The position numbers and the translations under genes were made by a program. This document shows, piece after piece, positions 12,301 through 26,500 of a stretch of DNA of 64,000 nt. Each line of letters starts with the position of its first letter. The first letter of the stretch is position 1. Origin of the DNA: Thalassia testudinum (lineage: Eukaryota > Streptophyta > Magnoliopsida > Alismatales > Hydrocharitaceae); NCBI GenBank assembly GCA_037157565.1, contig JAZHRO010000054.1, positions 13,251,501 through 13,315,500 on the forward strand, read 5' to 3'. Under the pieces are notes generated by a model. That model did not search any database, had not been told where the DNA came from, and saw only the letters and a list, made by a program, of their open reading frames with translations.

Positions 12301-15300
12301 CCATGTTTGGTGGCAGCATTGGCAATTAGGGGAGTTGGAGAGGTTTTCAATTGCAGTGCAGGGAAAAGAAAGTCCAGTTTATCAAGAACTGCATAACTTC
12401 ATGTGAAAACCAAGTTTTTTTTGAAAAGGGAAAGGATAGTTATCTGGTTGATAACCACCCCGTAACTATATTAATAAAACAAAAGGTGCAATGCCATATT
12501 ACAAATTAGAACTTCAAAGACCAGTCAAAGAGAAAAATAGACTCGACAAAATTCTCCACATAAGGCCTCTACCTTCTGAAAACCACTGCATTCCTCCCCA
12601 GCCACATGCCCCAGAGAACCGCCAAAGGCCTCACCCTCTCCCTCTTTGTCCTAAAAACATTCCGGTCCACATTCTTGTCCCCACTCTTGAAAGATCTCAA
12701 GAACTCTTGAAAAGTAGAATGTGCCCACCACCCTACACCAAAATGACTCCAAATATAAGTAGCAAAGGGACACCAAAAAAAGAAGTGGTCAACGTCCACA
12801 TCCGCCCCAAGACAAAGCGGATATCCTTTCTCCGCCTCGGGCACCCATCTAACCCTCCACACCCTCGTCATGAGCCTACCCCTTTTGGGTAGCCAGGCGA
12901 AGATTTTCACCTTCAAAGGACATGACCAAATCTGATTGCAATCTCTAATCAAATCTACATCCATCCACAAACCTCCAGTTTCCAACCTTCTACATGCATC
13001 TCTAACCAAAAAATCACCATCCTCCCAAGAGAAGCCGTCCACACCAACTTTTGGTTGAAAGCCCTCCAACTCCTATAGCAAAGCCTAAACCTCCAATATC
13101 CTCTGGTCCGACAAATTTCCCACAATAGATCACCAACTGCTCTCCCAAACATCAGCCACCATAGCTCCCTTGTCCCTAAACAGTGCAAAAAGCCTAGGAA
13201 CCTCTCACACAATCTCCCTTGACCTATCCAGTCATCCAGCCAAAATCTGAGCATGTTTCCTAAGCCTACAACCGAAACAAAAAAAAGCCTACACTCTAGG
13301 TGCCACCAGAGAAAGGCCTCTAAGGAAGTGGGAGGCACCACACGGGGGAGACAACAAGAGGTCCCAATGCACCAGGCCATCATAACATGTCTGGAAGACC
13401 TACCCCACAAGGCCCCCTCCATTTTCAAGCAACCTACTCATCCACTTTGTTAAGAGACTTTCATTCATTCTACCCAACTCTTTAACACCTAGACCTCACT
13501 CCTTCATGGGTTTACACACCTCCTAAGCCACCAACCTTGCCCCCTTCCTACCCTCTTCATAGTTTATCCAGAAAAAGTTCCTCACCAAACCCAAAATCTT
13601 CTTTCTAATCTAATGCGACATCTTCAAAACAGAGGGAAAGTAAGACGACATGGAAGACAATACCGCCTTGGGGATCACCAATTTCCCTCCTCTAGACAGG
13701 ATCCTGGATGCCCAACCCGTCAATCTCCCCTCAATCCTTTCAACCAAGGGGATCCAATCATGCATAAAGATCTTCCATCAAGGGAAGGCCCAACGAAGAA
13801 AAAGGCAGAGCTCCCTCTTGCGTGACAAGGGCCAAACTGCATCTGCTAGCCTCATCCACTGACATATGGAAGGGGACAAAAGTTGACTTGGAAAGATTTA
13901 TTCACAACCCAGATGCCTCCCCAAACAGCTCCACATTTAGCTCATTGGATAGTCATTGGACAATTTAGATGATTTCCTGCAACGGCTAAGTTTATTCTAA
14001 GTCTACAGCTTCATTTCCCCCAAAAAACAGTGTCATGAATTCATCTATTTATTACAGAATTCAGTGTTTTGCCAAATGATGTGCCTAAATAGATCATGTA
14101 GAGCACGATCTCACTGATTCACCTAGATAAGTAGATCAATCTAAAATTCATGTAGGAAAAGTAATACCCAAGCACCTTTACAAACCAAACATGTTATTAA
14201 GGAAAAATAAAAATATATGATCAAGCTGTCTTCACCTTGAGAAATAAGTAGTCCGTATAAACAGAGTTTCCGGCTAAAAGAGGTTGATACGTTCCCACAT
14301 GTTTTTTGACAAAATCAATAAGCTGCAGACATCAAAATAACTTCGTTAAAATTAGTTCTAAAAGGCATCTAGCCATTGATTGAAGGTACCATCAAAAGAA
14401 AAGAAAGAAGCTCTGTATTTATTTTTTTTCGAAAAGAAGTAGGAAGCTCTGTATTGAGTATCTGTAGCAATCAAAATAGGGGAAACATCCAGAATTAAAT
14501 ATTATAGGACTTATTTTTGACAGGATTTATAAATTGATGAAAATGGAATTGTACTGCACTTTGCAGGTCCAAAACAGACGGCAATTTTCAGTATCCATAT
14601 TTTTAAGTTGGAAGCTTGTAGCCTAATTTTTTACCAATCCAATACCATTACATTTATTGCGAAGCATGACCTCCCCACTATTTGCAACCACTTCAGGAGT
14701 CACACACAAACACACACATGCACGCACAAAGGAACAAATGGTAACCAATTGAATACCATGAGTTTCAATACCTAGGTCGGGTTTCCAGGAAATTTTCTCA
14801 AGCATACATATCCTGTGGGATTATAAGTTTTTTTGAAGAGAGAGAGAGAGAGAGAGTTGTCACTTGAGATCAGTGACCATCTGAAATATTATTAACAATC
14901 ACTAAAATGCAGTTTTTGCAGGAAAGAACCCCCACATCCCCTTGAACATAGAAACTCTTAGAGGAAATACTTTTCCTTTAAATGGTTATTGGCTCTTCTT
15001 TCCTTTCTAGTTCCATTCCTATGGTTTTCCTTGTAATTTCTTTTCAAAAATAAGGCACCTCTATGGTTTATAAATGAGGGGCTAGCACCTTTCACAAAAA
15101 AAGGGATGAGAAGCTAGCCTCTTAACAAAGAATTCATTAGATCTCTATTTCTTCTTTTTTGATATGGCACCTCTGTTTTATTCAGTTACCGTTTGAGAAC
15201 CACCCTCATCCACCTGCTTGGGTCAATCTAATGCACCAAAAAAGTCGTTCCCGGGCAACAGCCAGTCATCATCAGATGAAACAGGCTACCGCCAGGCATT

Positions 15301-18300
15301 TTTCCACTGCTGCCAGTTGGTTCTTATTGCCACAGCCTTTGTTTTGCTTCCTCTGGTTAAGATGTAGCCATCGGCTGCCTCTATCTCATTGTCACACTGC
15401 TGTCAGCCCATGATTGGAGGCTTCTCTTGCCATCTAGTAGTCCCTAATTCCACCTTGAGCCCTACCATCATGGTCTAGGGTTCGGCCTAGGGCTTCACAC
15501 CTCCAACCATCCAGCTGTCAGCCACTGCACCACCATTGAGCCATCGAAATCTGATGATCCAGCCTCTGTTGGGTCTCTTTTTGGTTGCTACTAGGGTTAT
15601 ATTTCTCGCAAATTAATGTGAGATTTGACCAACTACTTTCCTCTCTTCCATTACTTTTTTTATTTGTGTTGGGATCGAAGGGCCACGTGGCACTGTGCCA
15701 CATGGCAGCTATCCAAGGGCCAATAGGGCCCACGGTTTGGAGTCCAAATTAAGTCAAGTAGGAATTGTTTTCCTTAATTGGCAAGTAAGTTTAATTTGGT
15801 TTATTTGTTTTAGGTGATTTTGTAAGATTTGATTTTTACCAAATCTAGAAGATGTGATTAGATCTTTTAGTTGAGTCTATTCTTAGCAAATAGGAATATG
15901 TACTCAATATTTAAAGAGGACATTTCCTATGATTTGAAGTTGAACAATACAATTAATTCTTCCACAATCAAGTGCTCCTCTCCTCTCTCTTCTCTCTCTC
16001 TCGCTGGAGACCACCACTGCCGGTCACCTTCGCCGCTGGCAACCACCAACCGGTCGGCCACCTCGCCCCGACAACCCAACTGGTCATCCCTGTCGACCTA
16101 CTAGGAGCACTTGCTCCTTCATTTCACCCTCTTCCCAGACTCTCTGATCACCTAGATCAGACGTCTGGTAGACATTCCAGACAACTCAGTGCTGTGCGTG
16201 AGATTTCTGAATCTTTCCACGCACAAGAACATCCACGCTCCATCTGCGCCCACCTAAAAAATCTCTACATGGTATCAGAGCCTACGATCTAGGCTCCTAC
16301 GCGCGTAGAAGATCCAACTACTCTCTGGAAGTTTGTGCATCCGAAGAAGTCCTCAAATCCAACAACTCGCGCAGAAAAGAAGGAAGATCTAGAGATGGCA
16401 GAATCTACCACAACTGTCGGATATGCTATGCTCGACCCTGACGAGAGCAAGGTGGTTGTCTCCGGGACAACCATCAAATTGAGTGGTGTCGCCAATTACA
16501 TCTTGTGGGCTCGGGCCTTCAAGATCTTTGTTGGCGGACAAGAGAAACTCAGTATTCTCCTGGAAGAGGCACCGAAGTTCAAGGACGAAAAGAAGAAGAA
16601 GAAGCACGATAAGGAGAACTATGACATCATGAATTGGCTCATAAATTCGATAGACCCAACCATTACCTCGAATATGTTCTATGAAAAGAGCACCTTCGAG
16701 ATCTGGACGACCCTCGAGAAGAGATATGCTCGCACCTCGAGCAACGCCCGCATCACCGAGCTTTACACCCATATTTAGATGACCAATCAAGGAGATTTCT
16801 CCTTGACAAAGTACTACGAGAAGATGGAGGCATTGTTTGAGTTGGAGATCTACGAGCCTCTCTGTTGCGACAAATAGGGGGACACGTGCAGTGTGGCAAT
16901 CCACAAAGTTCTTATTGGGATTAAATTCCCGCTATCGAGCCGCACGTGATTAGATTCTCGCTTTAAAAGGGAAGATGGATCTAAAGACCATCTTCTACCA
17001 TCTCCTCAAGAAGGAGATCCCTGAGGAGGTAGACAAGCCAAAGAGCGAGAGTTTCGCGCTCGCTATATCAGAAGCGAGTGCAAGACAAGGACGAGGGCGT
17101 GGATGTGGATCTGGCCACGTCTACCCAAAGTACCAACACTGTGGACGAAATAATCATCCACAAGACAAGTGTTGGGTGAAGTACGGGAGACCACCAAGTG
17201 GGCCCAGTAGCACCCTGCATATCAACTCCCTTACTTCTGAAGATTTGGAGAAGCTTCGAGTTCTTCTATGGGAAAACAAGTCTACAGTAGCCATCGCAAC
17301 AACCACTCAGTTGCCACAGAAGCAACTTTGGAAGTCGCAGAAGGACTCACCATCAATTTGTCCAAGAAGATCGAGATCTTCGCCCTCGGAGAAAAAAATG
17401 AGTGGTGGGGCATCTAGCTTCACCAATGGAAGGCCAAGTTGTCGGCCTCACGGCCTTTGACTTGAGGGGGAGTGTTGGGATCAGCAAAGGGCCACGTGGT
17501 AGCTATCCAAGAGCCAATAGGGCCATGGTTTGGAGTCCAAATTCAGTCAAGTAGGAATTATTATTCTTAGTTGGCAAGTCTAATTTGGTTTATTTGTTTT
17601 ATGGGATTTTGTAAGATTTGATTTTTACCGAATCTAGAAGACTTGATGAGATCTTTTAGTTGAGTCTATTCTTAGCAAATAGGAATATGTATTCTACATT
17701 TAAAGAGAGCATTTCCTATGATTTGAAGTTGAGCAATACAATTAATTCTTCCATAATCAAGTGCTCATCTCCTCTCTCTTCTCTCTCTCTCGCTAGAGAC
17801 CACCACCGTCGGTCAACTTCGCCGTCGGCAACCACCAGCCGATCGGCCACCTCGCTGGCAACCACCAACCAGTCAGCCACCCTGCTAGCAACCCAGCCGG
17901 TCATCCATATCGGCCTACTAGGAGCACTTGCTTCATCTCACCGTTGCCCTCTTCCCAGACTCTGATCACCCAGATCAGATGTAGATGTCTTAACGCACAA
18001 CTCAGTGTTGTGCGTGAGATTTCTGGATCTCTACGCACTGGAGCCTCCACGCTCCATCTGCACCCACCTCAAAAATCTCTATAATTTGCATATATTTTAT
18101 ATGTATCCCCTACATGATTGCTTGATCTCTTGAAAGCACTTCAACACTTTTCTTTACATGAAAGGTAAGCTTGATCATAATCCATGAACAATCCTTCTTA
18201 TATTTAGAGTACCACAGTGAAATTAGATGTAGCAATTTTCTTCTTTAGGCTTCATCCTTTCATTGCTTCATCGAATCTCAAAAGAAGGTTCCCATTCTTG

Positions 18301-21300
18301 ATAAAGTTGAACCCAAAAAAATACTAGATAAGATGTTGATTGGGACTCTAAGGATGATCTAGTGGCAACTCAGATGCTTAATAGCATGCAACCTACTATA
18401 AGCCAATGCACACACATGACTGCATCGGCAAAAGTTATGTGGGAAACCTTCATGACATATATTCCCAGAAATCTAACATGGCTTGCTTGTATGAAGTATC
18501 AACTACTAGGGACAATGCACAATTTCCTTCAAGGCAGATATACTTGGAATACAATAAGAATCTGCAAACCATGTGGAATGAGCACAATCCCTACCTTCCA
18601 TCTAATGAAGAAATCAATGTGGTGCCCAAGCAACAAGAAAAAATGTGTGTTCTTCAGTTTCTAGCTGATCTGGATGATGATTTGTAGGCTGTTTAACTAA
18701 GGAGCTGAGAGGTCCTACGTAGATATATTTGCTTCTACAAGATTTCAATTTCCCTATTGATACCTATGATTATATATTGCAATAAATGGTTGCCACCTTC
18801 ATTTCTAGTAACCTAGTCTTCAATGTGAGGATAAAATATATTGAAGTGGATTGTCATTTTAAAAAAAATGTAGTTCTGACTTTTCAAAAAAAAGAAATGT
18901 AATTCACGAGGGACAAAGCAGCACATCATGTATCTCTACTGTGGAATAGATTGCAGATATATTGGGGGGCTTCATTAGCGGGATGTGTGGGTGAGCGAGG
19001 GCAAGGGTGAAGGGGGGATGATTAGGTGGTGGTGGAGAGGAGGCGGAGCGAGAAGCGCACACGACTGGAGGGGAGGGAGGTGGAAGGCCAGGAGCGAGGG
19101 TCGAGTGCTTCAAGTGTCTTGGTCGGGGGCATTTTGCCAGGGAGTGTCGTGACCCTTGGCGGTGCTGGAAGTGCGGTAGTCTAGGGCACCGCAACATGCG
19201 ATGCCGTCGAAGTGTGGTTGGGGTTGGGGTTGCCTTGCCTCCGCCACCGGCATCAAAGGTGCCGATGGCTGAGGTTGAGGCACCGTGGTCAGGGGAGGCG
19301 GTCAGGCTGAGGGCAGCGGTTAAAGCAGGGTTGGTAGGGGAGGTCCTGGAGGGTCGGGTTCAGCGCAGTGAGATCTTCGAAGCCCTTAAAGGGAGGGGGA
19401 CAGAGATCTTAGTTGTGGAAGAGGGGAAGTTCCTTATGCTCGGCCTCCCGTTGACAGTGCAGACACAGCTGTGTGAGGAGATCCGGTTGAGGAGGGGCCG
19501 GCTTCAGTGCCGGAGGCCATGCATGTATGATGAGGCCAATCCGGAGCAACCCCCGAAGCAGCCGTTGCTTGAGGTGTTGCTCACCGAGGTGTCGTGGTGG
19601 CTGCGGACGGTCGAGGTGGTGGAGGCACTGGTTGGGACTTTTACGCGACTCAGGCAGTGTTGGAATACTGGCCTCACCGCTCAACCGCTGCTTGCGAAGG
19701 TTGAGCTCAAGGTCGGCTGCCCTCTGATGGAGAGGGTGACCCTGAGGGTTGGCGAAGACTCTTGGCTGGTTGCTTGCTCGCTGCAGCCGGCTAGGGGGCT
19801 ATCGGTGATCCCTCTGGCGGAGTGAGGACGCAGGGCACGAGGTCGGTGTGGAGACCTCGGTGGGTGGAACCGCAGGTCGGTGCCGGGGGGGGTCGTCGAG
19901 ATCTGCGAGGCAGTGTATGAGATCTCGAGTGCGATGGCAGCCTGGGGAAGTGGAGTCGAGTAAGGGTGAAGCCACCTGCCAAGACGGGTCTCTTGTAGGG
20001 TCAGGGGAAGTCGGGTCAGGTGCGGCTGGAACGACCCGATTACCGGGGCGCGCCTCTCAGATGGAGGGTCCAAGTAGTGGGTGTGGTGGCCGACTTGGCC
20101 AGGAGCTAGATTGCGGATGCGAACCCGATGTTTGTACGTCAGGCCAACTGCCTCTGGGGGATCCGCCTCGGGTGGCTTCCTCGACCCTTGACGACAGCTC
20201 TTCTCCCTCCGAACAAAGGGAGGTGCAGCAGGAGCTGCCACGCGTGGTCCCTGGGGGTAATGGACCGAAAGACCTCCCCGCTCCACCCTGTTTGGACCAG
20301 GGAGAGGGAGCTTTGGAGGTGGAGGCTGTGGCGGGTGGTGCAGAGGTCGAGGCGAAGACCACGGCGTAGCCAAGGCGAGGCAAGGGGTGCGGAAGGGTCT
20401 GGGGCGATGGAGACCGGGGAGAGCGAGGGTGGGGCTTCAGCGATGGAGTTCGAAGCAGCAGCGACGATGTGCGAGGGTGCTAGGCTAGGCGCAGTGACAA
20501 AGGTGGAGGCCGAGGAGGGCTCTAGAGCTGAGGCGGCAGCCACGCTCGACCGACCTGGGGCCCAGATCTGAGTCGGCACAGTGGCGTGGCAGCCTCATGT
20601 CGTGAGCAGGGGCCGAGGGGGGCAGTCTCCAGTATCATAGACGGTGGTCCTTCAGGAAGAACAAAAGGAGCGATTGGGTGATGGTCGACGGCAGGGGAGG
20701 ACCGCCGCCAACATCGCGGCCAACTGCTACGACACTGGACGTGATGGACGAGGAGGTTTGCCGGACAGCAGAGGCTGCGGGCTTCCGCCCTGCTGCGAGG
20801 GAGGTCCTTTTGGTTGCCCCATGAACAGTGTACTATCTTGGAACGTCAGGAGTCTCGATGACCCCTCCAGGAGGTCGACGTTAGGGAGCTATATCAGGCA
20901 ATGGAGGCGAACGTGTTTCTGCTTCAGGAGACAAAGCTGCGCTCCTGTGATGGGAGGTTGTGGAGGGAGATTGTGGGCACTTGGATGGAGGGCTTTCTGA
21001 GTCTGGATGCGGTTGGCCGTGCAGGGGGCAACTACTTGGGTGGCGTAAGGATGTCTTCACTTTGGAGGACAGCTTTACAGGGAGGCACACTATCTCGATC
21101 AGATTAGCCAGGATCGCAGACGAACCAAGATGGTCATCACGGGTGTCTATGGCCCGTCCAATTCGCAGGAGAGGGAAACAATGTGGGAGGAGCTCGGGAC
21201 GGTGGCTACGGGGAACCAGGGGAGGCCGTGGTTGGTTGCAGGTGACTTTAATGTCATGTTGCAGGTTGATGACAGACCAGGAGGGTGTGGCAGACAAGAC

Positions 21301-23517
21301 CCTGGTTCAGAGAGCTTTATGGAGTTCGTAGCGATGCATGGCCTCTTCGATATGGTCCACACCTCCTATTCCTACACATGGAGGAATAATAGTAGTCAGA
21401 AGTCCAGGATTAACATATTCTTATCCAGTGTTGAGCTAGCATAGGCATTCCCGATGGCGGGTATGGTCCCAATGAAAAGGCTTTTCTCTAACCACATGTC
21501 GATTATGTGGAAGGAAAATGAGGGGTCGTGCTTTAAGACATACTTCAAGTTTGACCGGTCTTGGTTGTTGGAGGATGGATTCAGAGGCACGATGGAGAAG
21601 TGGAACGCGATGGAGGTAGAAGGATCAGCCACGATTCGTCTAGCGAAGAAGTTAGATGGCTTGAGGGACGCCTTGAGGGTATACAAAAGAGAAACCAGGG
21701 AGGCCAAGAGCTCCAGGAAGATGGAGGCTCTAGCAGAGATCGCCAGGACCAACAGGCGTAAGGACCTCGAGTCTGCTTCCGAAGATGACAGACGCAATAG
21801 GGCCGAGCTGACTTGGGTAGTGCAGGAGTAGGACAGGAAAGCGGAGGTGGAATGGAAGGTACGATCGAGATAGAAATGGTTGCGTAAAGGCGACTCCAAC
21901 ACCAAATTCTTTCACCAGATGCCTTCGGTGAGGAGGAACTGGATTGAGAGCTTCCAAGTGGGAGAGGATTCTTCTCTGGCAGGGAGGAGGTTGATCGTGC
22001 TGCGGCGGCCTATTTCAGGGACTTCACCGGGAGGCGGAGCAGAGGGGGTTGGAGGTGGCGGGGAGTGGATGTGCCGAGCATCACGGCGGACCAGGCTCTG
22101 GGCCTCACCTCTTCTTTCACAAAGGGTGAGGTAAAGGATGCGGTTTGGGGCCTTAATGGGGACGGGTGCCCAGGACCAGATGGCTTCCCCGTTGCTTTCT
22201 TTAAGGAGTTTTGGGTATTGACGAAGCGAGAGGTGATGCAGATGATGGAGGAATTTGCAGAAGGTAATAAGGGGTTCGACAGGTTGAACAGGTTCTACCT
22301 TTTTCTGCTGCCAAAGAAGGAACGTGCAGAGGCAATTGAGGACTATCGTCCTATTACCCTCTCCAACGCAGTCTACCTTATTGTCGCTAAGGTCCTGACC
22401 AACAGGCTTCGCCCCATCCTGGGGGAGCTCATCTCACCAGTGCAGACAGCCTTCATCCTGGGAAGGGGAATTTTAGACAGTTTCGTGGTTGCCTTAGAGG
22501 CCCTCGCGGAGTGGATGCGGGAGCGGAGGAAGGCCTTCCTTTGGAAGGTTGATTTCAGTAAGGCCTATGACTCGATGTAGTGGGACTTCCTGTGAACATC
22601 TCTAGTGAGAAGAGGCTTCCCCCAGGCCTGGATTGACTGGATGAAGCGGTGTGTGACCACAACCTCCTCCGTGCTGGTCAACGGGAACCCTGCAAGTGGG
22701 TGGGTGCAGCCCAGAAGGGGAGTTCGGCAGGGCTGCCCACTCGCCCCAATGCTTTTTATGCTGGCGACAAATGCTCTAGCAAGAGCGACCCATAGGTCTT
22801 GTGTGAGGGGACTGATCAGTGGCTTTGGGGGTGGTACCGAAAGGGAGGTCTCTCTATTGCAGTATGCGGATGATACGTTATTTCTGGTGGAGGGGTCGGT
22901 AGTGGCGACGAGGAAGTTGAGGATACTGTTGAAGCTCTTCGAAGAGGCCTCAGGGCTGCAAATTAACTATCTGAAGTCAAACTTCATCCCATTGAACATG
23001 ACGACTGAGGAAGTTGTGGAGGTGGCAGGTGCCCTTCGAACCAGTGTGGGTACACTACATTTGGTGTACCTGGGGCTATCGCTTTCTGACCAGCGTCTTA
23101 GGGTGCAGGACTGGTTCCCACTTCTGGCGAAGATAGAGAGGAGGTTGGCGGGCTGGTCATCCAGGCTTTTGTCGAGGGGAAGGAGGTTGACCTTGGTGAA
23201 GGTGGTGCTGTCCTCCATTCCGATTTTTTTCCTCTCTGTCTTCAGGGCACCGCGTCAGGTGGAGAAGATCTCAGGGCTTATGAGAGACTTCTTTTGGTCT
23301 AATGCAGGGAACTATCGGAAGAGGGGTGAGGTTGGTGGCTTGGGAGGAGGTGTGCCGGCCGCTCCATGACGATGGGCTGGTAGTTAGAGATATGAGGAGG
23401 GTCAACCTGAGCCTCCTCACAAAGTGGATCACCAGGTTGGTGGGGCAAGAGCAAGATCTCTTTGGTGATGTCATGCGGCACTGCTACGGCTCTTTTCTCT
23501 CTTAGGAGCCGCTGGAG

Positions 23518-23548
<31 letters not shown>

Positions 23549-26500
23549 ACTCCAGGGGTGTCCCACTTCCTCATAGGTTTGGCGACCCTGGTACCGAGGG
23601 TGCGGCCCTTCTTCTCACCGGAGGTCCGAGCGGGGGATACTTTCAGGTTTTGGCTTGACGACTGGCAGGGACGAGGGAGCAACCTCAGTGACAGGTTTCC
23701 TCGCCTCCTAGAGAGGGCAAGGGCTCCGACGTCCACGGTTGGAGACTGCTGGGATGGGGCGTGGTGCCCGACCTTTTGGGGAGGTATCTCCGGTCAGAGA
23801 GCAACAGAGTTCCAGCAGCTGCTTCAGGAGCTGGAGGGCTGGGCACCGGAGGAGGGGAGAGATGCTTTTTCTTGGTCTGATGGGGAGTTCACCATGGCGA
23901 AGGTGTTTGGAGAGCTGAGTAGCACTACACAACCCGCGGATACGGACCTCTCCAGAGACCGCAGGTTACTTTAGCAGGCGAAATGCCCGTTGAAGGTTAA
24001 AGTATTCTCTTGGCTCCTGCGGAGAGGAAGGATTGTGACGAAGGTATGGAGGGTAAAAAGAGCGCAGATGGACGATGTGAAGTGCTTGTTTTGCAGAGAG
24101 GCAGATGAGAATGTGCAGCATCTTTTCTTCCAGTGCCCTTTTGTTTCACATGTTTGGCAGAGATTGGACCAGCCCTGGATAGACCACCGTGATGTTTCTA
24201 GCTTCTAGTCGTCATGCTGGAGGGGCAGCACCACGCCTGGAGTGACCACCTTTCGGTCCAAGAGAGATAGAGCCACGGTGTTGGCTTTGCAATGGGGTGT
24301 ATGGTTGCGGAGGAATGGGGTCGTGTTTAGGGGGAGAGGCCTTATGTGGAGAATGTTATCTCGTCCATCTCTTCCCAAGTGGTCTTCTGAGAGTCTACTT
24401 TGTAATTGGTGGATGTTTGACGTTTTAGTGGAGTGAATTTGGATGGTTATCGGTTAGATAACTACTCTTTTACTTCTCAAAAAAAAAAAAGATTGCAGAT
24501 ATATTTACCAAATCACTTCAAATTAATCACTTTAACTGAATACTTCGCAAGTTGTGCATGACACATACCTATGCTCCATCTTGAGAGGTAATGTTAGAGA
24601 AATACTATATCCTTTTAATAGTTATTTGCTCCTTTTCTTTTATCCCTTTCCTAGCTTCATTCCTATTCCCAATTTCTTTCATAATTCCTTTGCCATAATA
24701 TGGCACCTCTATGATCTATAGCCTCTCAATAAAGAATTCATTCAGTCTTTATTTCTTCTCAACAAAAACATCTTAACCCTCCACACACACGCACTTGCTC
24801 AAGCCTTAGAGAGTCCTATGGATACTCCAAACAACGGTGTGTCGTTGTTCAGAGATACTTGATTTTTCTTTTCTAGGATAAACATTTGTAATATGCCTGT
24901 CCACCTTTAATTTGTTTTAATAAAGCAGTTCAGTGGTTATGGATAACTGTGCTTCTACTTTTCAAAAATCATACCCCTCCACACAGCTTGTTCATGACTG
25001 AAAATTAAACCATTATTCTGCAAACATAAAGCCCAAAGAACCCCCAAGGTGTTTGCACATTCATGTGAAAGTACAATGCTGAGGCAAGAAATTAACAGCA
25101 TAATAAAGATTCTTTTAAGCAGCAAACCTGTTCTTCCGCCTCTTTTTCAGTAAGTTCACTTTTGAGGACTCTCTCTGTCAAACCTAAAAATGATCCCGAT
25201 GGAATATTAAGAAGTATATGATTTTCAGTCAGAGAGAGCTAGTCAGGCATACATTACTTTGTTCAGACAGCTAAAATATCGACAAGGAACAAAATGTAAT
25301 AAGAAAAGGGGGCTACAATGTCAACACCACCCAGATATCCCAAACAAACTCAAGAATGTAAATATACCACTTGTACCATGATGCTCCCGACACCATTCAC
25401 CCATCTTGTCCAAACAATCCTTTGACTGATGGATTACAAGATTTGGGCCCTGCAAGATCAGGGAGAATCAAGAGGTAAACAACTAAGAAAGGCAAAAATA
25501 AGAGGGTTCGCACATCAATCCAGACAAACATTGAATTATACAGATTAACTTTTGAGTGTGTTTCCATAATTTTGATTTGATTATTAGATATTCTAATCAA
25601 TCATGAAATGTATATCATCTTCTAGCCAATCAACTGGTTAGCAAAAGCCATTCATATGGAAAGCATCACTAGTAAAGCGGAGAAATATCAAAAATAACAC
25701 AAAAATCATTCATATGGAAAGAAGTGCTAGTAAAACAGGCAAATACCAAGAACAGAGCATCACAGATTTACAGGACGGTTTTAAGATGGGATAGTTGTAA
25801 GAGCACAGAAATCAGGATGTTCAATCACTATCGTTCCCTGACTAGCTTTCTATATTGAGAAAAATATGCAGTATTCCCATCTTCTGGCTAGCCTAAAATA
25901 TTGGTCAACTTGACAGCAAACTTAATAAATTCTAAATGGGTACTCTGTTTACATTCTTGCATCTCAGTTCAAGTGTGGATATACAAGATCAGTCCCACCC
26001 CAATGATAGAAGACCTATCAAGTATCTTGCACTACTGTAGAGTTCTAAAACCTATGAAACTATCTTTTTTCACCCTTGGTGACTGCTTATTTACCAAGGA
26101 AACCATGTAAGTTTAGAGCAATGCCATCAATCCTTTCTCATTTATTCCAACAGGTGTCCAATCAATCATAAATGGAGCCATGTATATGTTCAAGCATGTA
26201 ATGGATTTGGATTCTAAATATCATCACTTACAAGAGCATAGATATCAGCCTTTTATTTAGAGGTATGTTAAATGCCCAGAGAATAACCTTAAAAAAAAAG
26301 AGAACAACCAGCTGGATTATGAAAATGTTGCAGCATCAGGATTCAGGATGCCGAGCATATGGAACAGATAAATGAAGAATGACACCAAGCAGGAAACATC
26401 TTGCCCTTAAAGAAAATAAGCATTGGACAATAGATGACGAAAGAATTACCTCTACCGATTTTGTTAGTTTTCCATCTGTTATTATGCAGGCAACCTCCAA

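Larger units (their letters stand above)
18964..24489 (+). mobile_element. Near full-length L1-type LINE with 16-bp TSD
   Basis: AGATTGCAGATATATT occurs at 18948-18963 and again at 24490-24505, flanking a 5.5-kb element that ends in about 11 A. ORF1 has two CCHC knuckles (about 19105-19200: [14 protein letters not shown], then [14 protein letters not shown]). ORF2 has an AP endonuclease (from 20821; [17 protein letters not shown]), RT and a zinc-binding C-terminus. Several frameshifts and stops (for example after FSKAYDSM at 22578) show that it is inactive. A C31 run interrupts it at 23518. Confidence 0.95.
14956..24764 (+). mobile_element. Internally deleted copia element hosting two later insertions
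   Basis: The left LTR (about 14956-15160) and right LTR (24592-24764) share the order TTAGAG-AAATAC, TTATTTGCTC-like text, GGCACCTCTATG, AAAGAATTCATT and TTATTTCTTCT. The flanking pentamers are GAAAC (14951-14955) and AAAAC (24765-24769). Between them lie a gag remnant at 18360-18690 (FLADLDDDL region) and an RNase H tail at 18900-18963. That tail continues after the LINE at 24506-24590, up to CTTGAGAGGTAA before the LTR. The main pol region is absent. Removing the gag-only copia and the LINE leaves about 1.85 kb. Confidence 0.8.
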
